Assembly: GCF_003846185.1 (NCBI RefSeq) | Contig: NZ_ML123034.1 | Coordinates: forward strand, 3,095,142-3,159,141 | Direction: 5' to 3' | Source of the DNA: Streptomyces sp. ADI96-02 | Lineage (GTDB): Bacteria; Actinomycetota; Actinomycetes; Streptomycetales; Streptomycetaceae | Length of the DNA: 64,000 bases | Shown here: positions 25,653 to 33,171 of the stretch, piece by piece | How positions within the stretch are numbered: the stretch's first letter is position 1 | How the letters are laid out: the number at the start of each line of letters is the position of its first letter | Translations under genes and position numbers: made by a program | Notes under the pieces: model-generated | What the model saw: the letters and a program-made list of their open reading frames with translations, nothing else | Databases searched by the model: none | Told to the model about the DNA's origin: nothing

Positions 25653-26606
25653 GTGGATGTACCGGTCTGGCTCTGGATCGTGTTCGTGGCGACCGTGGTC
25701 ATCTCGCTGACGGTCGACCTCCTCGCGCACCGCAGCGCGCACGTCATCGGCTTCAGGGAAGCCGGGCTGTGGAGCGCTCTGTGGGTGACCCTCGCGCTGC
25801 TCTTCGGCGTGGTGGTCTTCGTGGTGCTCGGCACGACGGCCGGGACCGAGTACACGACGGCGTGGCTGCTGGAGAAGAGCCTGTCGGTCGACAACCTCTT
25901 CGTCTTCGCGCTGATCTTCTCGTATTTCAAGGTGCCCCGCGCCTATCAGCACCGGGTGCTCTTCTTCGGCGTCATCGGCGCCCTGGTATTCCGCGCGATC
26001 TTCCTCGCGCTCGGCGTCGCGGTGGTGAACCGCTTCACGGGCGTGCTGTTCCTGTTCGCCGCCATCCTGCTCTACAGCAGCTACAAGATCCTCAGCGGCC
26101 AGGAGGAGGACTTCGATCCCGGCAAGAGCTTCGCGGTACGCATGCTGCGCAGGATCATGCCGGTGCAGGACGAATACGAGGGCACGCATTTCATCGTCAG
26201 GAAAGAGGGGAAGCGGATCGCCACCCCTCTGCTCGCGGTGGTCGCCGCGATCGAGGCCGCCGACCTCGTCTTCGCCGTCGACAGCGTGCCCGCCGTGCTC
26301 GCCGTCAGCGACGACACCTTCATCGTCTACACCAGCAACGCCTTCGCGATCCTGGGACTGCGGGCCCTGTACTTCCTGCTGGCGGGACTGCTGGACCGGT
26401 TCCACTACCTGAGCCACGGCCTGGCGGTCATCCTGGCCTTCATCGCCGTCAAACTCATCCTCCAGGCGTGCCACAAGTTGATCAGCACCTCCATCCCGGA
26501 GATCCCCTCGCTGGTCAGCCTGGCCGTCATCGTCGTCATTCTGGCGGTCTCCGTCGTCCTCAGCCTGCGCCGCCCGGTGAAACCCGCGGGCGGACCCGAC
26601 GAGTGA
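25653..26606 (+). CDS. TerC/Alx family integral membrane protein
   Basis: A 317-residue polytopic protein from GTG 25653, preceded by an AGGGAGG site. It shows the TerC pattern of two similar halves with acidic residues inside membrane helices: EKSLSVDNLFVFALIFSYF in the first half and EAADLVFAVDSVPAVLAVS in the second. Members are implicated in tellurite resistance, in metal (Mn) handling and in loading of exported metalloenzymes. Here no ter genes are nearby, so a metal-homeostasis role is more plausible than tellurite resistance as such. It starts 32 nt after the enoyl-CoA hydratase gene and could be read with it. No yybP-ykoY-type riboswitch was recognised upstream. Confidence 0.93.
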   Translation: MDVPVWLWIVFVATVVISLTVDLLAHRSAHVIGFREAGLWSALWVTLALLFGVVVFVVLGTTAGTEYTTAWLLEKSLSVDNLFVFALIFSYFKVPRAYQHRVLFFGVIGALVFRAIFLALGVAVVNRFTGVLFLFAAILLYSSYKILSGQEEDFDPGKSFAVRMLRRIMPVQDEYEGTHFIVRKEGKRIATPLLAVVAAIEAADLVFAVDSVPAVLAVSDDTFIVYTSNAFAILGLRALYFLLAGLLDRFHYLSHGLAVILAFIAVKLILQACHKLISTSIPEIPSLVSLAVIVVILAVSVVLSLRRPVKPAGGPDE

Positions 26607-26653
26607 TCCGCGCCGACCGCCTTCCCCGGCGCGCGGCCGGGCGGCGTCCTGGT

Positions 26654-26659
26654 TAGCGT
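26654..26659 (+). promoter_or_regulatory. Putative -10 element for the VOC gene
   Basis: TAGCGT 69 nt upstream of the VOC start codon, the same hexamer used by several other genes here. It implies a short leader rather than a leaderless mRNA. Confidence 0.4.
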
Positions 26660-26727
26660 GGAAGGAGGGCCGTGCGGCGGGGAGGGCCCGACGGCCGGGC
26701 GGCAAGGACAGGGAAAGAGTCAGTGCC

Positions 26728-27531
26728 ATGGCTGTACTACCCGAGGGCGCCCCGTGCTGGGCGGACGCGATGTTCGCCGATGTCGAGGGTGCCAAGAGCT
26801 TCTACGGAGACGTGCTCGGCTGGACGTTCGGCGAGAGCTCGTCCGAATTCGGCAACTACACGCAGGCGTACGCGAACGGCCGTGCCGCCGCCGCCGTCGT
26901 CCCGCCGATGCCGGGCGCCGACGCCCCGGCGGCGTGGTGCCTGTACCTCTCCTCGCCCGACGCCGCCGCGACCGGCAAGGCGATCGGCGAGAACAGCGGC
27001 GAGGTCCTGATGGGCCCCATGCAGGTCGGCGAGTTCGGCACGATGCTGCTGGCCCGCGACCCGGGAGGCACGGTCTTCGGCGTGTGGCAGGCCGGCAGCC
27101 ACGAGGGGTTCGAGACGGAGATGGGCGCGCCCGGCGGGTTCTGCTGGGGCGAGGTCTTCACCCGCGACCCGGACCGCGCGGACGCGTTCTTCGCCGCCGT
27201 CTTCCCGTACAAGGTGAGCCGGTTCGACGACCCGTCGATGGACTACGCGATGTTCGACCTCGGCGGCCCGCCGGTGCTCGGCCGGATGACGATGGGCGAG
27301 GATTTCCCGCCCGAGGTGCCCGCCTATCTGAACGTCTACTTCGCCGTGCCGGACTGCGACGCCGCGGTGGCGAAGGCGACCGCCCGCGGCGGCGTGCTGC
27401 GGTACGGACCCGTCGACAGCCCCTTCGGCCGGATGGCCGCCATCAGCGACCCGCAGGGCGCGTCCTTCTCCGTGATCGACGTGTCCAGGACCGAGGGCGA
27501 GGTGCCGGCGAGCAGCCCCGTGACGCCGTGA
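26728..27531 (+). CDS. VOC family protein (two-domain, CFP30B-like)
   Basis: A 267-residue protein built of two vicinal-oxygen-chelate domains. The first has CWADAMFADVEGAKSFYGDVLGWTF, and the second has CWGEVFTRDPDRADAFFAAVF, the repeated W-x-D/E start with a helix ending FY/FF plus GW/FPY. Each half ends with a DPGG/DPQG turn before the last strand. This duplication resembles the mycobacterial 27-30 kDa antigen CFP30B group annotated as glyoxalase-like or hydroxylase-like. Metal ligands are not all apparent, so an enzymatic role is uncertain. ATG 26728 has a GGGAAAGAG stretch upstream. Confidence 0.88.
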   Translation: MAVLPEGAPCWADAMFADVEGAKSFYGDVLGWTFGESSSEFGNYTQAYANGRAAAAVVPPMPGADAPAAWCLYLSSPDAAATGKAIGENSGEVLMGPMQVGEFGTMLLARDPGGTVFGVWQAGSHEGFETEMGAPGGFCWGEVFTRDPDRADAFFAAVFPYKVSRFDDPSMDYAMFDLGGPPVLGRMTMGEDFPPEVPAYLNVYFAVPDCDAAVAKATARGGVLRYGPVDSPFGRMAAISDPQGASFSVIDVSRTEGEVPASSPVTP

Positions 27532-27635
27532 CCTGACCCGAGGCGGACCGTACGCCGTGCCGGGACGACGCCCGGCGCGGCGTTCGGCTGCCCGGACGCA
27601 CTGCCCGGACGCACTCCGTGCCTTCCTCCGATCGC

Positions 27636-27680
27636 CTCGCATCCGCCATGGACCATCGTCCGGAGAATGGTGGATGCGAG
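27636..27680. promoter_or_regulatory. Long inverted repeat, candidate operator for the Mop regulator
   Basis: Two 14-bp arms, CTCGCATCCGCCAT at 27636-27649 and ATGGTGGATGCGAG at 27667-27680, pair at 13 of 14 positions and are separated by 17 bp. The arm centres are 31 bp apart, close to three helical turns. The right arm covers the expected -35 position of the promoter at 27692. Confidence 0.6.
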
Positions 27681-27691
27681 CCCGATTGGCC

Positions 27692-27697
27692 TAGCGT
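27692..27697 (+). promoter_or_regulatory. -10 element of a probably leaderless promoter for the Mop regulator
   Basis: TAGCGT ending 7 nt before ATG 27705, with no ribosome-binding site in between. Confidence 0.55.
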
Positions 27698-27704
27698 GTC
27701 GCAC

Positions 27705-28097
27705 ATGCAGTCCTACACAATCGGTCAGGCAGCACGACTTCTCGGCGTCAGCCCCGACACCGCCCGGCGCTGGGCCGACGCCGGCCGGGTCGCGACCCAT
27801 CGGGACGAGGCCGGACGCCGTCTGATCGACGGCCGCTCCCTGGCCGCGTTCTCGATCGAGGTCGGCCAGAGCGGCGGCGAGGAGGAGACCCCGTACACCT
27901 CGGCGCGCAACGCCTTCCCCGGCATCGTCACCGCGGTGAAGCTCGGTGACGTCGCGGCCCAGGTCGAGATCCAGGCCGGTCCGCACCGGCTCGTCTCCCT
28001 GCTGACCCGCGAAGCGGTGGAGGAGCTGGGCCTGGAGGTCGGCATGCGGGCGACCGCCCGGGTGAAGTCGACCAACGTGCACATCGACCGCACCTGA
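27705..28097 (+). CDS. Molybdate-responsive HTH-Mop regulator (ModE-like)
   Basis: A 130-residue protein. Residues 1-50 are a MerR/excisionase-type helix-turn-helix (YTIGQAARLLGVSPDTARRW, then DEAGRRLIDG). Residues about 63-130 are one Mop/TOBE domain with the typical SARNAFPGIVTAVKLGDVAA start and a VGMRATARVKSTNVHI end, which binds molybdate or molybdopterin in oligomers. The combination is a minimal molybdenum sensor and sits immediately upstream of modA and modBC on the same strand. It probably controls their transcription, and a long inverted repeat overlapping its own promoter suggests autoregulation. Confidence 0.88.
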   Translation: MQSYTIGQAARLLGVSPDTARRWADAGRVATHRDEAGRRLIDGRSLAAFSIEVGQSGGEEETPYTSARNAFPGIVTAVKLGDVAAQVEIQAGPHRLVSLLTREAVEELGLEVGMRATARVKSTNVHIDRT

Positions 28098-28213
28098 AGC
28101 GGCCCGCACCGGCCGCCGCCCGCGTCCCGTACGCGCCCGCCGCGCCCGGCGGACGCCAGCACCGCCCGGACGGCGCCCGCCGGCCGCGTACGCATCCAAG
28201 GAGCCTCACCCTC

Positions 28214-29020
28214 ATGCCCCTGATCAACCGCCGTCGCACCGCCGCCGCCGTCCTGACGACCGCGCTGCTCGTGCCGCTCGCCGCCTGCGGCAGCGACGAC
28301 GCCGAGGACGCCGACAGCTCCGCGAAGCCCTCCGCCGCCGCGTCCGGCGCGCCGAAGGCCGACCTGACCGTGCTGGCCGCCTCCTCGCTCACCGACGTCT
28401 TCAGGACGGCGGGCGCCGCGTACGAGAAGGAGAACCCCGGCACGAAGATCACGTTCTCCTTCGCGGGCTCCCAGGAGCTGGCCGCCCAGGTCGAGCAGGG
28501 CGCCCCGGCCGACGCCCTGGTGACCGCCGACACCAAGACCATGGACGGGCTGGGGGGAGAGACCGGCACTCCGACGATCATCGCCAAGAACCGCCTGGTC
28601 ATCGCCACCGGCGAGGGCAACCCGGAGAAGATCGACGGCCTCGACGACCTCGCCGACAGCAAGCTGAAGGTCGTCCTCGCCGCTCCCGAGGTGCCGGTGG
28701 GCCGCTACAGCGAGCAGATCCTCGACGCGCGGAAGATCGTGGTGAAGCCGGTCTCCCAGGAGCCCAACGTCCGCGCGGTCCTCAGCAAGGTCGAGCTGGG
28801 CGAGGCGGACGCCGGACTCGTCTACAAGACCGACGCCGCGACCGCCACCGACAAGGTCGACGCCATCGAGATCCCGGACGCCGAGAACGCCATCGCCTCC
28901 TACCCGGCCGCGACGCTGAAGGGCTCCCGGAACAGCGAGGCCGCGGCGGCGTTCGTCGCCTGGCTCTCGACGCCCGCCGCGCAGAAGATCCTCCAGGGCG
29001 CGGGCTTCCAGCAGCCGTAG
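28214..29020 (+). CDS. modA: ModA, molybdate ABC transporter substrate-binding lipoprotein
   Basis: A 268-residue lipoprotein. The signal peptide ends in the lipobox LAAC (Cys at residue 25), followed by a short acidic/Ser linker. The mature part matches ModA: LTVLAASSLTDVF with the Ser residues that bind oxyanion, ITFSFAGSQELAAQVEQGAPADA, a LVIATGEG hinge segment, YSEQIL, and DAGLVYKTDA. It binds molybdate or tungstate outside the membrane and delivers it to the permease. AAGGAG lies upstream of ATG 28214. It lies between the Mop regulator and the fused permease-ATPase gene. Confidence 0.95.
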   Translation: MPLINRRRTAAAVLTTALLVPLAACGSDDAEDADSSAKPSAAASGAPKADLTVLAASSLTDVFRTAGAAYEKENPGTKITFSFAGSQELAAQVEQGAPADALVTADTKTMDGLGGETGTPTIIAKNRLVIATGEGNPEKIDGLDDLADSKLKVVLAAPEVPVGRYSEQILDARKIVVKPVSQEPNVRAVLSKVELGEADAGLVYKTDAATATDKVDAIEIPDAENAIASYPAATLKGSRNSEAAAAFVAWLSTPAAQKILQGAGFQQP

Positions 29021-29039
29021 GGCCGCTCCGGCCGACACC

Positions 29040-29078
29040 GCCCCCGTGCCCGTCCCGAAGGGGGACGGGCACGGGGGC
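29040..29078 (+). terminator. Intercistronic stem-loop between modA and modBC
   Basis: A perfect stem of about 17 bp (left arm from 29040, right arm to 29078; core arms CCCCCGTGCCCGTCC and GGACGGGCACGGGGG) closes a GAAGG-type loop. It begins 20 nt after the modA stop and ends 27 nt before modBC. No T-run follows, so it could act as an attenuator or mRNA stabiliser that keeps ModA in excess. Confidence 0.75.
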
Positions 29079-29105
29079 ACCGCACTCCGAGCCCTGGGGG
29101 CACCG

Positions 29106-31049
29106 ATGAAACGTCCCGGCCGCCGCACGCCCGGGGCCCGCGCCCCCGTGCTGCTGACGGCGCCCGCGCTGCTGGCGGTGGCGTTCCTGATGCTGCCTCT
29201 CGTCGGCATCCTGGTCCGCACCTCCTGGGGCGGCCTCGGCGGGCACCTCACGGATCCCGCCACCACCGAGGCCCTGCGGCTCTCGCTGCTGGTCTCGCTG
29301 TGGGCGCTCGGGATCTCCCTGCTGCTCGGGGTGCCGCTGGCCTGGCTGCTGGCCCGGGTGCCCTTCCCCGGCAAGGCGTTCGTCCGCTCGCTGGTCCTGC
29401 TGCCGATGGTGCTGCCGCCCACCGTCGGCGGCGTGGCGCTGCTGCTGGCCTTCGGGCGGCGCGGGCTGCTCGGGCCGTGGCTGGAGGACGCCTTCGGCAT
29501 CACGCTCCCGTTCCACACCTCGGGCGCGGTGCTCGCGGCGGCCTTCGTCGCGATGCCGTTCCTGGTGATCTCGCTGGAGGGCGCGCTCGGCGGCCTGCAC
29601 CCCCGCTACGAGGAGACGGCGGCCTCCCTCGGAGCCTCGCCGGTACGGGTCTTCCTCACCGTGACCCTGCCCATGGTCGCCCCCGGGCTGGTCGCCGGAG
29701 CCGCGCTCACCTGGGCGCGGGCCCTCGGCGAGTTCGGCGCCACCATCACCTTCGCCGGCAACCTGCCCGGCACCACGCAGACCCTGCCGCTCCAGGTCTA
29801 TCTGCTGCTCCAGGAGTCGCCGGAGGCCGCCACCTCCGTCTCGCTGCTGCTGCTCGCCATCGCCATGGTCGTGCTGATCGCGCTGCGGGGCCGCTGGACG
29901 GGCACCCCGGGCGACCGGCGCCCCCGTACGCCCAAGGCCGGGGCCGGTACGGCGGACGAGCCCACCGCACCGCCGGACCCGCACGCACCGCCGGCCGACG
30001 CCGTGCCGTCCGCGCGCCGGCCGCTGCACGCCGAGGTCACCGGGTTCACCCGGCTGACGCTGGAGGCGGCGGCGGGCACCACCATCGCGGTCGTCGGCCC
30101 CAACGGGGCGGGCAAGACCACCCTGCTGCGCGCCCTGCTCGGCCTCACCCCGCGCGCCCGCGCCGAACTGCGCCTGGGCGACGACGACGTCACCGCACTG
30201 CCGCCGCACCGCCGGGGCGTCGCCTGGGTCCCCCAGGACGGCGCGCTCTTCCCGCACCTGAGCGCGCTCGGCAACACGGCGTACGGGCTGCGCGCCCGCG
30301 GGGCGTCGCGGGCCGGGGCCAGACGCGAGGCCCAGGCGTGGCTGGACCGCCTCGGCGTGGGCCACCTGGCCCACCGCAAGCCCGGCGACCTCTCCGGCGG
30401 CCAGGCCCAACGCGTCGCCCTGGCCCGCGCGTTGGCCGCCCGTCCGCGCCTGCTGCTGCTGGACGAACCGCTCGCCGCCCTCGACCAGACCACCCGGGCC
30501 CGGGTGCGGCACACCCTGCGCCGGCACCTCGCGGACTTCGGCGGGGTCTGCCTGATCGTCACCCACGACCCGGTCGAGGCCGTCTCGCTGGCCGACCGGG
30601 TCCTGGTGCTGGAGGAGGGCCGCGCCGTCCAGGACGAGCCGCCCGCCGAGGTGACCCGCCACCCGCGCTCGCCGTGGGTGGCCCGGATGCTCGGCCGCAA
30701 CGCCTGGCCCGGCACCGCCACCGCCGACGGGCTCGCGCTCGCGGACGGCGGGCTGCTGGTCGTCGCCGACCCGCTGCCGACGGGAGCCGAGGCCCTGGCG
30801 GTCGTCGCTCCGGAGGCCGTCTCCGTACACCGGGAGCGGCCCACCGGCAGCCCGCGCAACGTCTGGCCGGGCACGGTCCGCGAGATCACGGCGGGCGGCA
30901 GCCGGCTGCGCCTGCTGATCACCTCCGCCGAGGCCCCGGACCTGGTCGCGGAGATCACCCCGCAGGCCGCCGCCGAACTGGGCATCGCCGACGGCACGGA
31001 CGTGTGGACCGGCATCAAGGCGACCGAGGTGACGGTGGTCCCGCTGTGA
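29106..31049 (+). CDS. ModBC fusion, molybdate ABC permease and ATPase
   Basis: A 647-residue single-chain transporter from ATG 29106. Residues about 1-262 form the permease with about five membrane segments and the EAA loop (YEETAASLGASPVRVFLTVTLP). After a Pro-rich linker (about 265-305) comes the ATPase: Walker A GPNGAGKTT at 331-339, signature LSGGQAQR, Walker B LLLLDEPLAALD and switch His in VTHDP. The C-terminal 130 residues carry TOBE/Mop-like beta structure that may sense molybdate. ModB and ModC are separate proteins in most bacteria; fused forms are known in actinobacteria. A GC stem-loop lies between modA and this gene. Confidence 0.93.
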   Translation: MKRPGRRTPGARAPVLLTAPALLAVAFLMLPLVGILVRTSWGGLGGHLTDPATTEALRLSLLVSLWALGISLLLGVPLAWLLARVPFPGKAFVRSLVLLPMVLPPTVGGVALLLAFGRRGLLGPWLEDAFGITLPFHTSGAVLAAAFVAMPFLVISLEGALGGLHPRYEETAASLGASPVRVFLTVTLPMVAPGLVAGAALTWARALGEFGATITFAGNLPGTTQTLPLQVYLLLQESPEAATSVSLLLLAIAMVVLIALRGRWTGTPGDRRPRTPKAGAGTADEPTAPPDPHAPPADAVPSARRPLHAEVTGFTRLTLEAAAGTTIAVVGPNGAGKTTLLRALLGLTPRARAELRLGDDDVTALPPHRRGVAWVPQDGALFPHLSALGNTAYGLRARGASRAGARREAQAWLDRLGVGHLAHRKPGDLSGGQAQRVALARALAARPRLLLLDEPLAALDQTTRARVRHTLRRHLADFGGVCLIVTHDPVEAVSLADRVLVLEEGRAVQDEPPAEVTRHPRSPWVARMLGRNAWPGTATADGLALADGGLLVVADPLPTGAEALAVVAPEAVSVHRERPTGSPRNVWPGTVREITAGGSRLRLLITSAEAPDLVAEITPQAAAELGIADGTDVWTGIKATEVTVVPL

Positions 31050-31074
31050 TGTCCACCGGCAGACAGCCCTCGAG

Positions 31075-31090
31075 CGCCGGACATCCGGCG
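31075..31090. terminator. Short hairpin between modBC and a convergent methyltransferase
   Basis: Arms CGCCGGA (31075-31081) and TCCGGCG (31084-31090) with a 2-nt gap, within the 46 bp between the two stop codons. Weak but well placed. Confidence 0.4.
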
Positions 31091-31095
31091 TCGCC

Positions 31096-31725
31096 TCAGC
31101 GGAGACGGGCCAACAAATGGCTGTCGAGGAAGCCCCGCTCGGAGGACGGGTCGTGGAGCAGCCGCGCGAAGGTGACGAGCCCGGCCCCCGCCAGCAACTC
31201 GGCGAACCGGTCCGCCGGCCAGCTGTAGGCGGGCGCCACCTTGTGGTCGAAGCGGACCGGCTCGGGCGCGTCGGTCCCGAAGAACGAGACCAGGAGAAGG
31301 CCCTCCGGAGCCAGGACGCGCGCCTGCTCGGCGAGCAGCGCGGGTAGTTCCCCGGGAGGGGTGTGGATCATCGAGTAGTGGGCCAGCACACCGCCGAGCG
31401 CGCCGTCCTCGACGGGCAGGGCCTCCATCCGGGCCTCGTCGAACGTCAGCGCCGGATGCGCCCGCCGGGCGTGGTCGACCATGGCCGGGGAGAGGTCGAG
31501 CCCGAAGGCGTCCAGCCCCAGATCGTGCAGCACGGCCGTCAGATGTCCGGGCCCGCAACCGACGTCGGCCACCCGCGGATTCCCCGTACCGCGCACCAGT
31601 TCGGCGAAGGCGCCGATCATGTTCCGCGCGAACGGCCGCGTCTCCAGTCGATCGGCGAACATCGACGCGTACAGCTCGACGACCCCGTCGTAGGCCGCCC
31701 TGGTCTCGTCCTGGTGCTCCGCCAC
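31096..31725 (-). CDS. Class I SAM-dependent methyltransferase
   Basis: A 209-residue protein with the Rossmann-like SAM site: motif I VADVGCGPGHL, acidic end of strand 2 GLDLSPAMVDHARR, then EARMEALPVEDGALGGVLAHYSMIH for motifs II-III. The acceptor cannot be predicted. I start it at GTG 31725 (VAEHQDET) because upstream sequence in frame is non-protein-like. There is no ribosome-binding site, and a TAGCTT -10 element ends 7 nt before the GTG, so the mRNA is probably leaderless. It is divergent from the PH-domain gene. Confidence 0.85.
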   Translation of the reverse strand: MAEHQDETRAAYDGVVELYASMFADRLETRPFARNMIGAFAELVRGTGNPRVADVGCGPGHLTAVLHDLGLDAFGLDLSPAMVDHARRAHPALTFDEARMEALPVEDGALGGVLAHYSMIHTPPGELPALLAEQARVLAPEGLLLVSFFGTDAPEPVRFDHKVAPAYSWPADRFAELLAGAGLVTFARLLHDPSSERGFLDSHLLARLR

Positions 31726-31732
31726 GGGAAGG

Positions 31733-31738
31733 AAGCTA
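31733..31738 (-). promoter_or_regulatory. -10 element of a probably leaderless methyltransferase promoter
   Basis: TAGCTT on the minus strand, 7 nt before GTG 31725, with no Shine-Dalgarno sequence between. Confidence 0.45.
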
Positions 31739-31897
31739 GCACTCCCCGTGCGCGGGCCGGTGCCGGATCGCGCACCGTCGAGGCGGACCCGCTCGGCGCC
31801 ACCGACCCCCCTCGACCCGCCGGGGTACCGCCCCGTGGGAACCGAAACACCCCGTACAGGCGTATCACCGTACGAAGATACGAGAGACGGGACATCC

Positions 31898-32263
31898 ATG
31901 GCACTGTTCGGCAACGCCCACACCGTCAACCCGGCCACCGCCCAGCAGGACTACGCGCGCCTGCTCGGCCAGGGCGAGCAGGTGCAGGCCGCATTCCAGC
32001 TGATCCGCGACACCATCCTGTTCACGGACCGCCGGCTCCTGCTGGTCGACAAGCAGGGCATCACCGGCAAGAAGGTGGAGTACCACTCCGTCCCCTACCG
32101 CAGCATCACGCACTTCGCGGTGGAGACGGCCGGAACGTTCGACCTGGACGCCGAGTTGAAGATCTGGATCTCGGGGAACGCCACTCCGGTCCAGAAGACC
32201 TTCACCAAGGGCGTCGACATCTACGAAGTGCAGGCGATCCTCACGCAGTTCGTCGCGCGCTGA
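31898..32263 (+). CDS. Bacterial PH domain protein (YvbH/Yip1-type)
   Basis: A 121-residue protein that is nearly all one bacterial pleckstrin-homology domain: AAFQLIRDTILFTDRRLLLVD, then KKVEYHSVPYRSITHFAVE, then DAELKIWISG. These are the alternating strands of the bPH fold, ending with a C-terminal helix (VQAILTQFVAR). The family is cytoplasmic or membrane-associated and has no defined activity. ATG 31898 is preceded by GAGACGGGA. It ends 20 bp from the stop of the convergent amidase gene. Confidence 0.9.
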   Translation: MALFGNAHTVNPATAQQDYARLLGQGEQVQAAFQLIRDTILFTDRRLLLVDKQGITGKKVEYHSVPYRSITHFAVETAGTFDLDAELKIWISGNATPVQKTFTKGVDIYEVQAILTQFVAR

Positions 32264-32283
32264 AGGCCGTCCCGGTCGGATGC

Positions 32284-33054
32284 TCAGAAGTACGGGCGCA
32301 GCCGGGAGGACGCCGAGTGGCCCGGCACGGAGGCGCGCAGCCGGGCCACACGCTCCCTCAGCTCCGGCAGCAGCCCGTACAGCTCGTCCCCCGGGCACCG
32401 GGTTTCGAAGCTGTCCCGGTGCCCGGAGATGACGTGGAGCCGGGCCACCTGACCCTTGTCGAAGCGGCTCTCGGCGTTCGTCGAGACCAGGTCGACGGTG
32501 CCGAGCGGGTCCGCGCCGGGTCGCAGCTTCCAGGCCGCGAGCCGCACCAGCGCGTCCATCATCGCCTTCGGCACCTCGGTGCCCTCCCCGAAGGAGCCGA
32601 TCGCCGCGATGCCCACCGTGTCGGTGTTGAACCCCTTGGTGTGGGCTCCGCGCACCGGCCGGGCGACCCCGCCCGCCCGGCCCTCGTAGATGGTGCCGCA
32701 GCGGTCCACGAGGAAGTTGTAGCCGATGTCGTCCCAGCCGTCCTGCCGGATGTGGTCGGCCTGGACCGCCCGGATCAGCTTCGGGGCGTCGGCGCAGTCG
32801 TAGTCGTTGGGGTTGCCGGTGTGGTGCACGAACACCGCCCGCGCCGGGCCCGTGTAGTGCGGGTGCTCCCGCACCAGGCCCTCGTCCGCCCGCCACCGGC
32901 TCCGGCTCACCACGGCCGGCTGCGGCAGCCCGCGCGGCGGACGCGGCCCGACGGCGAACTGCCGCTGCGGGTCGTGGACCGCCGGCCCGTCCCGGAACAC
33001 CAGGAGGGCCAGGGGCAGCAGCAGGACGCCCAGGACGAGTCGGCGGGACCACAT
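32284..33054 (-). CDS. Exported N-acetylmuramoyl-L-alanine amidase (PGRP type)
   Basis: A 256-residue protein from ATG 33054 (GGAGGGC upstream) with one N-terminal membrane/signal segment (LVLGVLLLPLALLVF). The amidase_2/PGRP domain starts at SRSRWRADE. Zn ligands are placed in FVHHTGN, the second His in VISGHRD and the Cys in RCPGDEL; GYNFLVDRCGTIYEGRAGG is the conserved core strand-turn. It would cleave the lactyl-peptide bond of peptidoglycan outside the membrane. It is the kind of PGRP protein common in Streptomyces genomes. No operon partner is evident. Confidence 0.92.
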   Translation of the reverse strand: MWSRRLVLGVLLLPLALLVFRDGPAVHDPQRQFAVGPRPPRGLPQPAVVSRSRWRADEGLVREHPHYTGPARAVFVHHTGNPNDYDCADAPKLIRAVQADHIRQDGWDDIGYNFLVDRCGTIYEGRAGGVARPVRGAHTKGFNTDTVGIAAIGSFGEGTEVPKAMMDALVRLAAWKLRPGADPLGTVDLVSTNAESRFDKGQVARLHVISGHRDSFETRCPGDELYGLLPELRERVARLRASVPGHSASSRLRPYF

Positions 33055-33171
33055 GCCCTCCACCCTGCGCCCAGACCTGCGCCTTCGCACAGGAGCGGGC
33101 CGTTCGGGTGACCCCGCCGCCCGGCCCGCACAGCGAGGGGCAGCGGGGTACCGCCCCGGGTGGAGGCCCGC

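Noticed and set aside
25653..26606. Tellurite-resistance operon around TerC
   Set aside because: No TerA, TerB, TerD or TerZ-like genes are adjacent, so only the single TerC-family membrane protein is supported.
28098..28213. Molybdenum-cofactor riboswitch before modA
   Set aside because: The 116 bp are very GC-rich and contain no arrangement that I recognise as the Moco aptamer. The HTH-Mop regulator already offers a control mechanism.
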